Positions 45,578 to 58,371 are shown, counted from the first letter of the stretch. The stretch: DNA of 64,000 bases from Xestospongia bergquistia (GCA_963965975.1 OZ014420.1:3312001-3376000); one strand, 5' to 3'. The notes: generated by a model from the sequence alone, not told the origin. Numbers and translations are program-made.

Positions 45578-45985
45578 TTATTTCAGTTCCTTAATATGAC
45601 CAATTTGTGTGATAGCGTCCTGACTAATAATTGACAATGATGCTCCACTGTCTAAATCGATTGTAATTAATATCTTATTTATATTTACTGTATTATGAAT
45701 TTGTTTGGCCTGGCTATCAGTTACTCTCAAAAGTCTGTGAATATCTTCTTCATATGACAAAGTATCTTTATCTTCAACATAGTCTGTCTGCATATGAGGT
45801 TTTCTAATCCTCTGTTTTAAGTGCTGTTGCTGACGTCCACTCATACACATTTTTGCAATGTGACCTTGTTTATGACATAGGTGACAGTCCTTGTCTAACA
45901 CCTGTGAGCCATTGTCTGACCTCCTCATCTGTAGTAACTCTGATTTGAAAAAAGCACAGCTTTCAGTTAAGACTCGAGAAGTCAA
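45578..45985 (-). mobile_element. Ty3/Gypsy fossil, gag zinc knuckle and protease start
   Basis: A CCHC knuckle (CHLCHKQGHIAKMC) and an aspartic-protease start (DLDSGASLSII) lie in one open frame, which is the gag-pro junction of a Ty3/Gypsy element. Nothing else of the element is seen. Partial and broken. Confidence 0.8.
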
Positions 45986-46336
45986 TAAAAATCTCCTGGA
46001 TACAGCTTACGACATTTTCCAACTTTTTAAAGTGTGAATTATGTCAGTTTTACTAACTTTTGGCAGTTATCTTTGTTGATACATTGAGCACAAACTAAAA
46101 ATACTAGCACCATATCTGTGATTGTCTGTATTCTGTGGTATATGTCGCTTGAGGAGACTGAAAAGAATAAAGAAAGTCTCTGGATAAGACCGCAGCAAGG
46201 TGAAGCACTTTAGCGCATTTCATTCATCTTGTAATCCTATGTCCTCCTTTTATGATCCATTTCTTTAGTTCTGTTATATCTAATGATTTCTTATGTTTCT
46301 GATCCTAAGTTATTGATCTAACTTTTCCTTATTAAT

Positions 46337-48206
46337 TGTAACACCTGTGATACTACAGATCACCTTTTACCTTTTACTAAAAAGTATCTGGTGATACAGA
46401 AATACTTCAGTAGATTACATCATGTTATTGATGATCCTGTATCACTAGCTATTGGTTTGTTTTCTGACTGGACTATGATAAACGCTTCATGTGAAACTAG
46501 TTGTATCATTGTTAGAAATTATCACTTACATAATGGAATGAAAGGGGCAGTAGTTTGTGATCCTACAGCCATAAAATTTCACATCAACTGATGGAATGAT
46601 ATATGGATGGATAAGCTGATAAAAAAGAATAATAGAGTGAACATAGGGTCTGTAGAAATAAGCAGATGCTAACTATTAACTAATAATTATAATAAAACTT
46701 ACAGTTACTAGCTAGCTAAACAATAATACACTCTACAATAATAAATGGAACTGAGATAAATAAATTAACAGAAACTACAAATTAAATGAGATACAAGTTA
46801 ATTAATAAATTATAAACTACACACACATACAGTTTAATGGAAATGTCCAATGAGGCAAACTAAGTTGGGTACTGATCAGTTTCTATAGCAACAAAAGTAG
46901 TTAATAATATTGAAGTTAGTTAATTTAATTACTCCAACCCCATTAGTCCTTTGGCCTGTGATTTTTCTTGGTTCAGACATTTTTAATGCTACTCAAATGA
47001 AGTACTATCATCAGATAAGTCAATGAAGGTAACTACTATAGTGATACATGGCAACTACTATAAGTTCAAGAAATTGTTTAGTTCAATGGTACCTTAAGAT
47101 TATGGTCAATCTTAAATGCAGTGATATGTAAAACAATGCACTTTTGACATGTTATAATCATAATTGTTTGATATACCATATATAGTAATAGACCTCCAGT
47201 GAAGGGTGTGTCCTTATATCTCCACTAATGGATGTGTCTCTAAAAAGTTGTAAAAAAACAAGAAGGGTGGACCATCTGTAGCAATGGTTACTAGTAATAC
47301 TGACAGCTTTATTCCTTCTACTAGGGCATATATAAATATAATGATTTGACTATAATGCAAATAAAATTAGGTAGTCTAGTGTAACAATTCAAAAAGAGGT
47401 CAAATCAGCTGGTATTGAATTTGACAACCTCAAGCAGTTACTAATTCTGTCTTATCCACTTGTAAAAGAGATTCAAAAAACAAAGAGCTTTGCACATGTT
47501 TTTGTTGCAGTTTATAAACATTGTTAACCAGTTAACATTACTGATCGTTTAAGCTCACGAATACACTACCTGGCATTCAACCATACAAGCTTGAAAAACA
47601 AAACTACCATGAGAAATTTCTGAGTACTACATTTATGCAAGAGCTACAAAAATAAGCTAGGTCATAAAACTCTATGAGAACAAACTATAGCTTTTAAATT
47701 AAAGTGGTTGTTAACTAATCATTTCACAGTTAAAGAGTTTGAAAAATTGTAAAAAAATTGTTCTTTGACTATACTCTTAATATATTCACCTTTATGAAGT
47801 TGCTGAAGGTTTTATCTTTGTTACTGTGTGTGTTCCTAAACTACTAATGTGAGTACTAGTGAAAATGTAAAAGACAAGGCTATCATATCTCCTTAGTATT
47901 GGATTGATCTTGTTACAAATTGGAGATAAAGTTATCCGTAATAAGAGATAAGAGAAAGAGGTATAGACACTAAAATAATCATGACAAAATTAATGATTAA
48001 TACATTAAAATAATATAATAGCAAATATATACTTCCATTGTACTATCATATACACATTTTACAGGTAACATATAATGAAGTATACAAACCTACTTTAGAT
48101 ATTACTAATGTTCCTGGTAGTAGTAGTCTCATCCCTAAACTAGTCTCATCTGATTAAGGACTTGAGAAGACCCCCAATCTCTAGCCCAGAAGAAGAGGTC
48201 AAGAGG
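46337..48206 (+). pseudogene. Sponge death-fold signalling protein, decayed
   Basis: Three blocks in order on the plus strand. Block 1 (46,337-46,588): DHLLPFTKKYLVIQKYF, then HHVIDDPVSLAIGLFSD, a CARD-like repeat. Block 2 (47,387-47,527): VKSAGIEFDNLKQLLILS, then YPLVKEIQKTKSFAHV. Block 3 (about 47,690-47,950): FTVKEFEKL, HLYEVAEGFIFVTV and LLSIGLILLQIGDKVI. An exon-like piece (48,065-48,206) with VTYNEVYKPTLDITNVPG ends AG|GTAAGA. The order death-fold, helical linker, C-terminal module ending in GVISLQIGD-like sequence is the arrangement I recall for an expanded sponge protein family. Blocks 2 and 3 contain several stops and frame changes, and the gap between blocks 1 and 2 holds no exons I can recognise. 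Confidence 0.5.
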
Positions 48207-49520
48207 TAAGACTAATGAATTAATTTATATATGATAATATGAAGTATCATTTTTATGTTAAGGTAATACATACAGAAGTGTATCAAGACCAACCTCTTCC
48301 AATAGATAACTTTTCTATTATGTCAACTATCTCTTAGACAGGCTAGGTTAGTAATGATATTAACACTATAACTACTGTCTAGTAACATATATTCAGTCAA
48401 TGTATACTTTGTGTTACACTATTCTGCATTAATACTCAGTAAGACAGTAAACAAGGTCTATTTAATGTTTACAAAATCTTGTCCAAACCTCATCTCCTGT
48501 GGAGTCAATATATAAACTGCCTTGTTTGCATTGATTCAAGTCCTCCTAACACATATATTATGACGATTCACAAGATCCATAAAGACACCAAATTTATCAA
48601 GACAACGAAATGGACTTTCCATGGCCTCCCAACAAGCCATTATGAAAGAAACAATAGCAAAAGAACGCTCACCACCAAAAAGAGATTGGATATTTTTGTA
48701 GCTTGCTGTTTGTTCTCATTGACCTAAAACAAACATAAGTTACTCTTCTAAAGTGGACAACATCTTATGGCAATAACTTGTAATAGCTAGGTAATTTGTT
48801 GTGAATATAAACAGTAAATTTGCACTTTAAACTAAAAAATACTAAAGTTGCTAATACATATAAGACTAAATCAACTAATTACTGTTATTCATTAAATTTG
48901 GAAACAGATACGTGGCACAACATGAGGACAAACTGTACTAGATATGAATTTTAACCCAAAACTTTCTAAAGATGTTATGTCACCTTAAACACTAGAGCCT
49001 GGATGAGAAAGAGCATTTCATTTATACATAATGTGCCAATAAATTTCACTCTAGCTGGTACATGTGCTGCAAAATTGAAGTTACAGAAATGTCCATCTTC
49101 TCCACAAATGAATGTAAGCAATATTACAAGAAAACTTAAATTGGAATGAACTAACAATGATTTCTAATGATTTCTATTCAAAATCAAAATTTAGTGTTCC
49201 AAGGTAACCTCTTCTTTCAACAAAATGATAAAACTATATACAAGTATGTAGAGCTGCTCGTTTACAAATGTTTTGATGGCCTTTGATACGTTTAGTTAAA
49301 CTCTGGTTCAGACTCTATAGAGTATAAAAATAAACTAACACTAGGACTTTCACAGCTTGTAAATGTTCCTATCTTAAAAAACAAGAAAATTTAGGGAAGG
49401 AAAAAACAGCAAAGAATAAAGAAATGCCTCAATGAAGCTTCCAAAAGTGTAAACTACAAGACCAATCCCAACATAGGATGATGACATTATTGAATTCAAC
49501 AAAACTGCTGTCAAACACAA
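48207..49520. other. 1.3-kb stretch without a supported gene
   Basis: Only isolated short frames without family resemblance. AT-rich. Confidence 0.5.
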
Positions 49521-49522
49521 GT

Positions 49523-49892
49523 TGGACAGAGCATATCAATCTTTAATGATTCCACTTCTCTTTTAATGGCAGTGTGAATAGTCTCTAATTGTTCCACAGG
49601 TTCAAGACAACTCTGCCTTATCTGATCTTGGTTAACTCTCCTATATAATACACTATTACAACTATGTACTGAATATATCTCACCTGTCTGCTTCTTCAGT
49701 TAGTTTGTTTTGAATATTCACCATATCCCTTTTAATACTAGCAGAAGAATGTTCAGTCTCAATTTTAGGACAATGCTGATATGCAGTCTTGACAGTATCT
49801 TCATATTACTTCTAACTTCTTCACATTTTCTCTTAGCTTCTTGTAGTTTTCTCTTTATTTGTTCTTCCTTCCCTTGATGATCAATAACCATT
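49523..49892 (-). pseudogene. SMC6-like coiled-coil fragment
   Basis: The exon 49,892-49,684 follows AATAG and reads KEEQIKRKLQEAKRKCEE, then, after a frame change near 49,807, AYQHCPKIETEHSSASIK with RDMVNIQNKL, ending in a phase-2 donor AG|GTGAGA. A second exon (49,640 down) joins in phase: RRVNQDQIRQSC, then HTAIKREVESLKIDML. The phrase CPxIExExSASIxxxMNxI...KL parallels the CPERIEVEKSASI region of vertebrate SMC6, near the end of its coiled coil. SMC6 with SMC5 forms a DNA-repair complex. The head domain that should follow was not found, so this is a fragment. Another coiled-coil protein cannot be excluded. Confidence 0.4.
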
Positions 49893-49894
49893 CT

Positions 49895-50568
49895 ATTAAA
49901 ATAATTACATTGTATTACGTCCTTGTGGGTGTGTGATGATTTGACTGTACAACATATAGTCTATTACTAAATATTTATGTTGTATTTGTAATTTCAATTT
50001 AGATTATCAAGTTGTTCAAACCTAAATTTTTAAAAATACATGACATTGTTAATTCACACTAAGTTGGTATACAGAGATGTAAGATGTTAGCAGTATAGTT
50101 GTGATGACATCAATATCATTCTTTAGTTTACACAAGTAATGCACTAATCATATTCATGGTCATAAAACCAATGAATTAACTGCTTGGGATAATTATTGTT
50201 AATTATAATCATCTAATGTAAATTTAAATAGCAGTTGATATATCCACCTACTGAGCATGATTAAAAACTGAAAGAACAACATTTATAGTTATTCTTAGAG
50301 TGTGCTAGTCTAAATAGTTAATTTATCAAGTTCAAATATAAACAATTGTGTATGAAAAACTGTCATCATTTTCCTTTTAAGATTAATGTTATCATAGTTA
50401 TAACTAACATTATAACAAAGTGAAACTTTGATATATATATAGCTGTTAATGCATACAATTTTAGTCATATATGTCATACACAATATAAGACTTTTAAACA
50501 AGTTCTTGATTTATAAGTTAACAAATATAAATAGAGCTATTCCTATCAGATCAGACAATTCATATGAT
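49895..50568. other. Stretch without a supported gene
   Basis: AT-rich interval between the SMC6-like fragment and the receptor-like gene. No feature recognised. Confidence 0.5.
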
Positions 50569-53500
50569 ATGGCCACTAAATTACTAATGTTGGTGTTCAA
50601 TTTACAAGGAACTCTTTCTATCAACTTTTTTCTAACTGAACCTGTTGCTCTAAATAGTTATCTTTGTGATCCAGATTTCTCTCTTCTACCAGACACTCAG
50701 CTACTCCTCTCTACTGATGTATATCACATCCTGTCTTGAAGTTCCTTTTGTCTGGTTACTAACACATCAAATATTACCATATGTAGTACATCAGAAACTC
50801 CTGCAACTATTACTTGCAGTCATCATAATAATAGTTATGTATCTGTTGGCTTTGGTTTCTATAATGTTAGTGAATTATTGACTCAAAATGTACACATAAC
50901 ACAGTGTGGAGGACCAATGCCATCAACTAGTACCCTCTATCCTAATGATACAGCTTTTTACTTTTATGATGATCAGTCAGTAACATTACTTATCAGTTAT
51001 TCCTCTGATATTATTATGGTTGGGGTTGATATCAACAACTATTTTGGCTTTGCTATTCTTCAAATTAATTATAATAAAAACACAACTCTTATTAATGTCA
51101 ACATCAATTCTTCTTCTACCAGTGGGCTATGTTCTATAAATGTTCTTCCAAGTTGTGGTGGATCAGGACTTATATTGTATTTCAGTAATTTGGATAACAG
51201 AACTGAAGTGTTAGATACATATGTACACTTAAACAAAATGAATTTACAGGGAAATGTAAACTTAGTACCATATAATGATATAGCAAATGCTGCTAAAGTC
51301 CATGTTGAGGAGCCTAAAGCAATCAGTGCTTTTGCAGCTAGTGTGACTATTATATTTAGTCAAGGAGATTACTGTACTACTGTTTTCTTGTCACATACAT
51401 ATTGGAGTTCAGATATTGGTGGTGTTTTCAATGGATTAGCATTAATATTTAGTGATGCACCAATAGGTAAGGCCAATGTTACAATTTTACACTCTCAGTT
51501 TTATCACAATATCCTTAATGAAAGAAGAACATTTGGAATAGGCTGTATGGTATATACAAGAATTGTTCCAACTTCTATTGAAAGTATATTTAATATACCT
51601 TGGGACATTATTACTATTGCAGAGAGTTTGGTACATAATAATTATTACCAATATCGGTTTGATGATGACTTTAGTTCACATATTCCTTCAAATCCATACA
51701 ATCATTCCATATTTCATGCCATTACATCTTCAGACATATCAAGGAAATTAAAAATTTATGTCTTTAATTTCAAGTATTCTCAAAATTACATTGGGCTTCG
51801 TGATCCATTTATAATCTCAGAAACAAATAGAGGATGTGTTCGTCCGTACTACTAAAATTTGTACTTTATTTTGCAATCAGTAGCTATAGTATTTGACAAT
51901 CTTTTTAACACAGCTCTAAATGCTGGAAAAATAGTTTTTGTTAATGCAGCCTCTGTTTATATCAATGGTAGGAATAACCTTTTCAAAAATATAACAGGCT
52001 CAGTAATACAAGCATACAACAGTAACATTCATTTGAATGGTACAATGGTTTTCTATAACAACAGAGCTAGTCATGGAGCTGCTATTCGACTTGATTCATT
52101 ATCACATCTCTACATTCATGAATATACTAATACTTCTTTTATTAATAACAGTGCTACCTTTTGTGGCAGTGCAATTTACTCTCACATGAACAGACATCTT
52201 CCAAATAGAAACCCACTTTGTGCTATTCAAGTAGTGAGTAAACATATTTTGCAACTTAAGGCCAAAATGACTTTTAAACAAAACAGTACTATACTTGCTG
52301 GTAACTCTATTTATGTATCTCCACTTTATAAATCTCAACAGTTGTACTTAAATAAGTCAATTCTAGTGACCTATATAGCAAATTGTTTCACTTCAAAGGA
52401 GAGGACACCAATCATAATGGAGAAATATCATCAGTAGCTGTGAGCACACATCACTGTAACATCAATGGTTCAACTAATGATGTTCAGATCAAAAAATTAC
52501 AATTGATTTGAGAGCATTTGATTTGAATGGGATTCCTACTTATGCTCAAATTTTTGCCAGGTTAACCAAAGTTGGAAAATGGTGGCATAAACATAAGTGT
52601 TATTCATGGACATATGATATGACATATCTGTTACCAATTGAGCAACAATATCAAACTGTCTACAGCAACAGATGTACACTATTAAATTTACAATATTCCA
52701 GAAAGTACAAGTAAAACAATGCATTTATATTTTGAAGCTTTGGGATACCTTCCTAGATCTTCAATCAAATTGATTCCACAAATACTATCTACCAAACACA
52801 ACTATTACTATAACACAGCCTGATATTATTATTTGTAGAGAAAATCGTATGGGATGGCTATGTGGTGAATGTAAGGAGGGCTACAGTGTTGTCTTAGGTA
52901 ATACTGATTGTTATAAGTGTTCTAATACACTACATACTGTACTTGCTCTTACATTTAAATACTAGGTGGTATAGTGTATGAATTAATTTTTTATTTTGAG
53001 ACTGGGAACAATTGGAATTTTCATTTTTTGGCTAAATATGGTCTGGGCAACTGTCATACCATTATATAATAAAGCATTCACGAAATCATTGAATACAGCT
53101 CTACAATGTATGGTGTATTTGCTAACTTCTGTCAAATATGAATGGAACATACCAGTGTGCATAGCAAGTCATCTCAATGAGCTAGGCAAGACTGGCAGAT
53201 TGCATTTCCTTCCAGTTTCTTTATGGCTAATAGTCGTTCTCTTAAGTAATTATTCTGTCATGATTGCTAATTTTATTATTGGGTCCTCTGTACAAGTACT
53301 TGTACATTGATGTACATCTCATATTCAGATCTGTTATCTATATCTTTAATTGTTCTTACACCAGCACATATTTATTTTAATAGTAGCAATAGTACTGGCA
53401 AGTCACTTGTTTGGTTTAAGGATGGCAATGTCCTGTATGGCCAGTATTCTTACCACATTGTTCTATCATGTGTGAGTATTAGAGTACTATCTCTCTTCAT

Positions 53501-54096
53501 CATAACTTTTACATTGGTTGGATTGTTTAGAGAAAGATGATAAGGAGTTGTTTTGTTGTCAAGTTCTTTTGTCCATTTATTGGTGCTATACATGGACCTC
53601 ACAAAGAGAAGCTAAGTTACTTGTTTGGAGTGAGGTTGGTTGTACTCTCTCTCATCTATATTGTCATTGCTGTTCTACAAGGTAGCAATATGACTCTACA
53701 ACTGTTACTGTTGATATATATATATTGGGTTCATTTACTATTGTACAAGCTATTGTCTTCACAGATAAGAACAAGATATTAAATACATTAGTTTATGGTA
53801 CTTCTGTTGATCAATTTCATCACATCTCTTTCTTACATCTCATCCAAGAACACTACAACTAATGCTATTATGACAACACTAGAGATTGCTCTCTGCTTTA
53901 TTACTTATCTTTTCATTTTAATGTATCACATGTGTATATCAATGAATTGTCTTGTTGTGTCAGGAAGCGTATGAAACATTGCCAACTTATTATAAAGACT
54001 AAACTGGTATGGAAGAGTGAGAAACAATCTGAAGTTAGTCCATTGCTCAGGTATGAGGATTCTTTTCAGTATAAAGATTGGAAACCAGATAATTAA
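50569..54096 (+). pseudogene. Polytopic receptor-like protein with beta-helix-like ectodomain, broken
   Basis: The start MATKLLMLVFNLQG looks like a signal peptide and precedes LCDPDFSLLPDTQLLLS. Long open blocks follow: 50,878-51,855 (Asn/Ser-rich, many N-glycosylation sites, HITQCGGPM) and 51,859-52,437 with FYNNRASHGAAIRL and FINNSATFCGSAIY, the FxxNxAxxxGGAI-type repeats of right-handed beta-helix proteins. At about 52,830 comes a Cys-rich juxtamembrane segment (CRENRMGWLCGECKEGY). Several membrane helices lie between 52,990 and 53,950, with SHLNELGKTGRLHFLPVS, LTPAHIYFNSSNS and DGNVLYGQYS as loop landmarks, then a polar tail ending at 54,096. I recall this as an expanded sponge receptor family of unknown ligand. 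Multiple stops and frame changes, especially at 52,440-53,000, show it is not functional. Confidence 0.65.
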
Positions 54097-54472
54097 CATA
54101 ATTAATAATACATCATTAGACATAATATTGTGTCTTATTAATCTTTGTATTGTTTTCGAGCCAGTGAGGTTTGAGTTTTACATAATGTTTGTAGTTTTAT
54201 TAATAAAATTAATTCTCATTATTCAAACATTTATGCACTATAAAACTAGGTTTCTTGAGGGATGGAAGAAAGAGCTTATACTTCAATTAAATTAAAAGAG
54301 ATTGTACTTTTATTAAGACATAAAATTTGATGTCATTGTCATTGAAAAAATATTGTTGATTTTATATGTCATCATCAAAGAGAGAGTTCCAGTTTGGTGT
54401 GAACATCAGAGACAACATCAAAGTAGGTAATAGCTGTATGAATGATTAGTACAAAATATTAATTATGAATAC

Positions 54473-54620
54473 AGTCTTGAGATGCCCAATATTTTGGAAC
54501 AAAGAAAATCTAAAGATGCAAATATGTTTGAATTATATGATAGTATAGAAAGAGGACAAGAAAGAAGACAGACCTTTGAAGAGATGTTGTTGCTTATCAC
54601 TAATATTGTTATTGAATAGT
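54473..54620 (+). CDS. Short open segment, function unknown
   Basis: A frame reading SLEMPNILEQRKSKDAN, then YDSIERGQERRQTFEEML ends in TAG at 54,620. It is predicted helical and charged and could be a terminal exon. No acceptor is certain and no family is recognised. Confidence 0.25.
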
Positions 54621-55480
54621 AATATTGTTATAATATTATTATAATGACATAGATAATGAAATAGTAAGCAAAATTTATAACACAATACACTACAAGTCTA
54701 TTATTATACAAGCAAGAATAGAGAAGATGGCACAGGTATAATATTAACAGTACATAGTTACTTCATTAAAAAGTCCTGAAAATAACGAGGTCTGAAATTT
54801 TGAAATCCAGCCTCCTCAACATGATTGTGATTTGGACTCTCTATTTTGCTTACCCTCATATAATAGTGATATTGAAGTCATATAGGTATATATGAAAGAG
54901 AAGGTTAAGGTAATAGAATGAAAGGAAATGATCAGCTGACAAAGGATCTGTTGTTACTTTGGTTGATGTCCTTTACCGTTTGTTGGTGTTACCAAGGAAA
55001 CTTCACTATCAGTGTTGAGTCTTAGCTAGTGTGTATTACCTTTTTCTTGATATTGTATCTGTAAATTGAAAGTACATTATAAATTTTCAATTATCAATCC
55101 TTTCATTAAATGTGTATATATCATAAATGTACATGAATAGAATCTGTAAGGAAGAAAGTATGGTCAGTAAATATTTAGATCCATCTATTCATTCATCAGT
55201 CAAATCCCAAATGTACATGAATTAGATATTAAATTTATTTATAAAATTAGAGCATGGCAAATAAAACCACTTTTACAGTATTACATATTGTACGTAAGCT
55301 AACTTAGTGCTATTTAGTGATTGGGTGGAGTTCAGTTATTTTATTATATAACTTTAACATGTTATATTAAATGTTAAAACATAAAATACTAAACTATTTA
55401 ATTAATATGCCACGTGGAAGATTTATAACACTATTGTGGTTACTGTCAACCTTTGTATTCTATTAATTCAAGATGTCTGA
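54621..55480. other. Stretch without a supported gene
   Basis: AT-rich, no recognisable coding or repeat structure. Confidence 0.5.
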
Positions 55481-55486
55481 CTAGTG

Positions 55487-56115
55487 AATGGTCCTAACGA
55501 TAATACTGGAGCAGTTGAAATATGTAATGATTGTCATTACGTGGGTGTATGCAGACAAAAATGGGAGAGCATGATGCTGCTGTTATATGTTGACAATTAA
55601 AACTAACCAATCAATATAAGTTATGGTTATAACAATGAAATAATTCATAGTCATTTGATATCACTATTGTAGTTTATTAAACACACTATGTATAAAATTG
55701 TAAACTATAGCTGTCTTGTTTACCAGTAATAATGAATGAAAACATTTTTGTTGCCACTGGCACAACAATAGTAAAGTTGTTGCCATTTAAAGTTATTTTA
55801 ACTACAAGATGCTTCTCTCTTTATTAAATATTTTTTTTTATTCTTTAGGGGCTGACATTGGATTGTTTAGTTCTGGTAATATTAATATCAGTTCACTTGA
55901 ATTTCACTGTTCTGGATATGAGACTAATATTAGTCTTTGTTCTTTGAATATACTTACCAACAGTGGTTCTGAAAAAAGCCACAGGAGTAATGTGTGACTC
56001 ACCTCCTTCAAATTGCAGAAGTCCCATGTGTCAAGAAAATGGTAGATGTTTTGCATTTACATGTACTTGTGATGGCTATTCTGATTGTTTGAGTCGACTA
56101 GATGAACCTGTGTGA
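55487..56115 (+). pseudogene. SRCR domain and LDLa-like segment, decayed
   Basis: The first piece (55,487-55,615) reads LVNGPNDNTGAVEICND, then VGVCRQKWE and, after a one-base shift, HDAAVIC with a TGA before QL. This is the first half of an SRCR domain (pattern RLVNG...GxVEI...WxxxDAxVxCxxL). The second piece (from 55,848, after TTTAG) reads LFSSGNINISSLEFHCSG, then YETNISLCSLN and KSHRSNV, the second half (CxGxExxLxxC...H.xxxGVxC). Next comes CRSPMCQENGRCFAFTC with CDGYSDCLSRLDEP, which matches the C..CDGxxDCxxxxDE plan of LDL-receptor class A repeats. Such modules make up extracellular receptors in sponges. The indel and stops mean this copy is broken. No TM segment or further domain was found downstream. 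Confidence 0.65.
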
Positions 56116-56820
56116 TGGTAAGTCAACTAGATCTCTGTAGCTATAAAATATTTTTTATTCTTCAATTAAACATTTAATATTGACTAAGTAGTAATACCAT
56201 ATGCTAGGTCAGTTAGTACTAAAGCATTTTCATTTTTGATTTAGTTTAACTTTCTGTAATGAGTATCACTTGGTAAATTTTATTCTTGTTCATTTTTTGT
56301 GAAACAATACCAGCAATGTACATAGTAAGACAGAATTCAAGAAGAGTATTATATAACAAAATGTAGTTTTATGCATAATGAACTCGTGTCAGCATTAACT
56401 GTTCTCTTGTATGGCTAGATATTAATTGTATTATGAAATAATAATCATTATCCATTTTCCCATTTAGTTTTCTCCCAAAGTTTTGTTAACTCAACCTGAT
56501 ATATTAAAAATCACTAACTCTCATATGGTTTAGATGTTTGTAGATTGGTCTTCATTACTACAAAACCATCATGTAATACCAAAAAACAATACTAGACTCT
56601 ATACAATGAGTAGTAAGGATTATATCTATAGTGAACGGTTTATATCTTTAGAAACTGTCCTAGTTATAGAGGTGTCTTCATTACAGAAGTTAATAGTACT
56701 AACTTGATGTTAGTGTGGGATTAATTTTGACTGTATCTAGTTTTATTAATTCAGAGTATCCTTTTTAAAAAGATTCATTAGGTCAGCATAGTCCTTATCC
56801 ACTAGCAATAGAAATTAACT
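56116..56820. other. Stretch without a supported gene
   Basis: No domain recognised in this AT-rich interval. Confidence 0.5.
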
Positions 56821-56844
56821 ATGTATGTATGGAATACGAACTAC

Positions 56845-56990
56845 GACAAAAATTGGCGCCAAATTCACGATTATTGCACACTCAAAATTCCCGATTTTAC
56901 CGGAAATTCCCGATTTTTACATTTCAAAATTCACGATTTGGCTGTGAATTCGCGATTATTGCAATTCGCGAATTCACTATTTTACAGGTA
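56845..56990. repeat. Degenerate AATTC(A/C/G)CGATT repeat patch
   Basis: AAATTCACGATTATTGCAC, AAATTCCCGATTTTAC, AAATTCCCGATTTTTAC, AAATTCACGATTTGG and GAATTCGCGATTATTGC follow one another at spacings of 20-30 bp. The patch is far richer in CG dinucleotides than its surroundings. Confidence 0.7.
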
Positions 56991-57189
56991 CAATTAGCAA
57001 TCTTTGTAAGTATCGATACTTGATAATACTGGAAATTCCTTCCATTTCAGTATTAAGGTGGGGATGAAGTAGGCGTCACAATTGGGCGTGGTGATGAACA
57101 GAACGATTCTCTTCTTATTATATGAAGGTACTTGCTAAGGTGATGTTCTCAATATGCTATTTACTTTTGTTCTCATTTGTGATATTTAT

Positions 57190-57240
57190 GAGATGATGAT
57201 TATTATTGTTATTATTGTTATTATTATTATTATTATCTCT
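57190..57240. repeat. TTA microsatellite, 5' flank of non-LTR copy 3
   Basis: ATTATTATTGTTATTATTGT and further ATT units stand directly before the reverse-transcriptase fragment. Confidence 0.85.
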
Positions 57241-58371
57241 CCTCCACATTCTATGGCAATATACCATCTCAAGAGAGGACCCCCTGGCTATGGCCATGTA
57301 TGGGATAAGCACATTACTAATGATTGATCACCTTAGGAAAAACACGTCAGTTGATCAGGTCTGGTATGCTGATGATTCAGTCTTCAGAATTTGAATTTGT
57401 GACGGATCAGCCAAATACGCTAGCCCAACACTATGGTTACTCTCCAATAATTGGAAGACTCAATTATTTCTAAAACCCGACTTCAACTATGAGGCAAGGA
57501 GGGTCTCTGCTGGTTCTGGGATACAGATTAGTTCAGATGGGTTTGAATATCTTGAAGATGCTATTGGATCTCACAACTTCATAAGACAAATTGTTTAAAA
57601 TAAGATCAGTCTTTGGTGTGAAGAGCTTAACACCCTGAACTTCATCACTAAGTCCCATCCTCATGCTGCTTATGCAGCCTTCACTCACACAGTAATGTCA
57701 CATTGGACTTACTTCTTTCAGATTACAGATTTGTTGGCAACTTTTCTATAAGAAAACCTCCAACCTTTGGAAGAGACACTGCGATTAAAATTTATTCCCT
57801 CCCTATCTGACAGAAACCCACCTGGAGAACTGGAACGGGACCTTTTGGCCTTACCAACTCACCTGTGAAGTCTGGGATTACAGAAACCAGCTACTTTTGC
57901 ATCAGTACAATTTTCTTCAATTTGTGGCCCCCCTCATTAAACTCATTAACAAGTAATCAACATCTGCAAACCTAATGGACTGTAGCTGGGAACAACTCCG
58001 AATCAAAACCTCCATTCAAGGAGAAAAGAGGAAGTATAACAGGGATAATGCAGCTGCCCTTTATAACAAACTAGGCCCTAACCTTCAGAAGGCTATGGAT
58101 CTTTTTAGTGAAAAAGGTGTGTCCATCTGGCTCTCTGTTTTACCAATCGAATTTCATGAATTCACACTACATAAGACAGCATTATATCTTAGCTATGGCT
58201 GGTCCATTAAGAATTCTTCTTCACGTTGTAATTGTGGCCAACTCTTTACAACTGAACAATTGCTATCTTGTCCATTGGGGGGTTTCCCTCTATAAGACAC
58301 AACGAAATATGCAACATCAATGCCTCCTTTGTGTGCCACAACATGTCAATAGATCCAAGTCTGCAACAAAT
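57241..58371 (+). mobile_element. Non-LTR retrotransposon copy 3, C-terminal fragment
   Basis: It begins within the reverse transcriptase (ISREDPLAMAMYGISTL, catalytic VWYADDS at about 57,360). It runs through thumb blocks (KSHPHAAYAAFTHTVMSHW, LRLKFIPSLSDRNPPG) to a basic zinc-like end: SRCNCGQLFTTEQLLSCP, then GGFPSIRHNEIC. The same block order is seen in copies 1 and 2. Many stops and frame changes (about ten) are present. The sequence stops within the post-zinc region exactly where the microsatellite begins, so the endonuclease part is missing. Confidence 0.75.
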
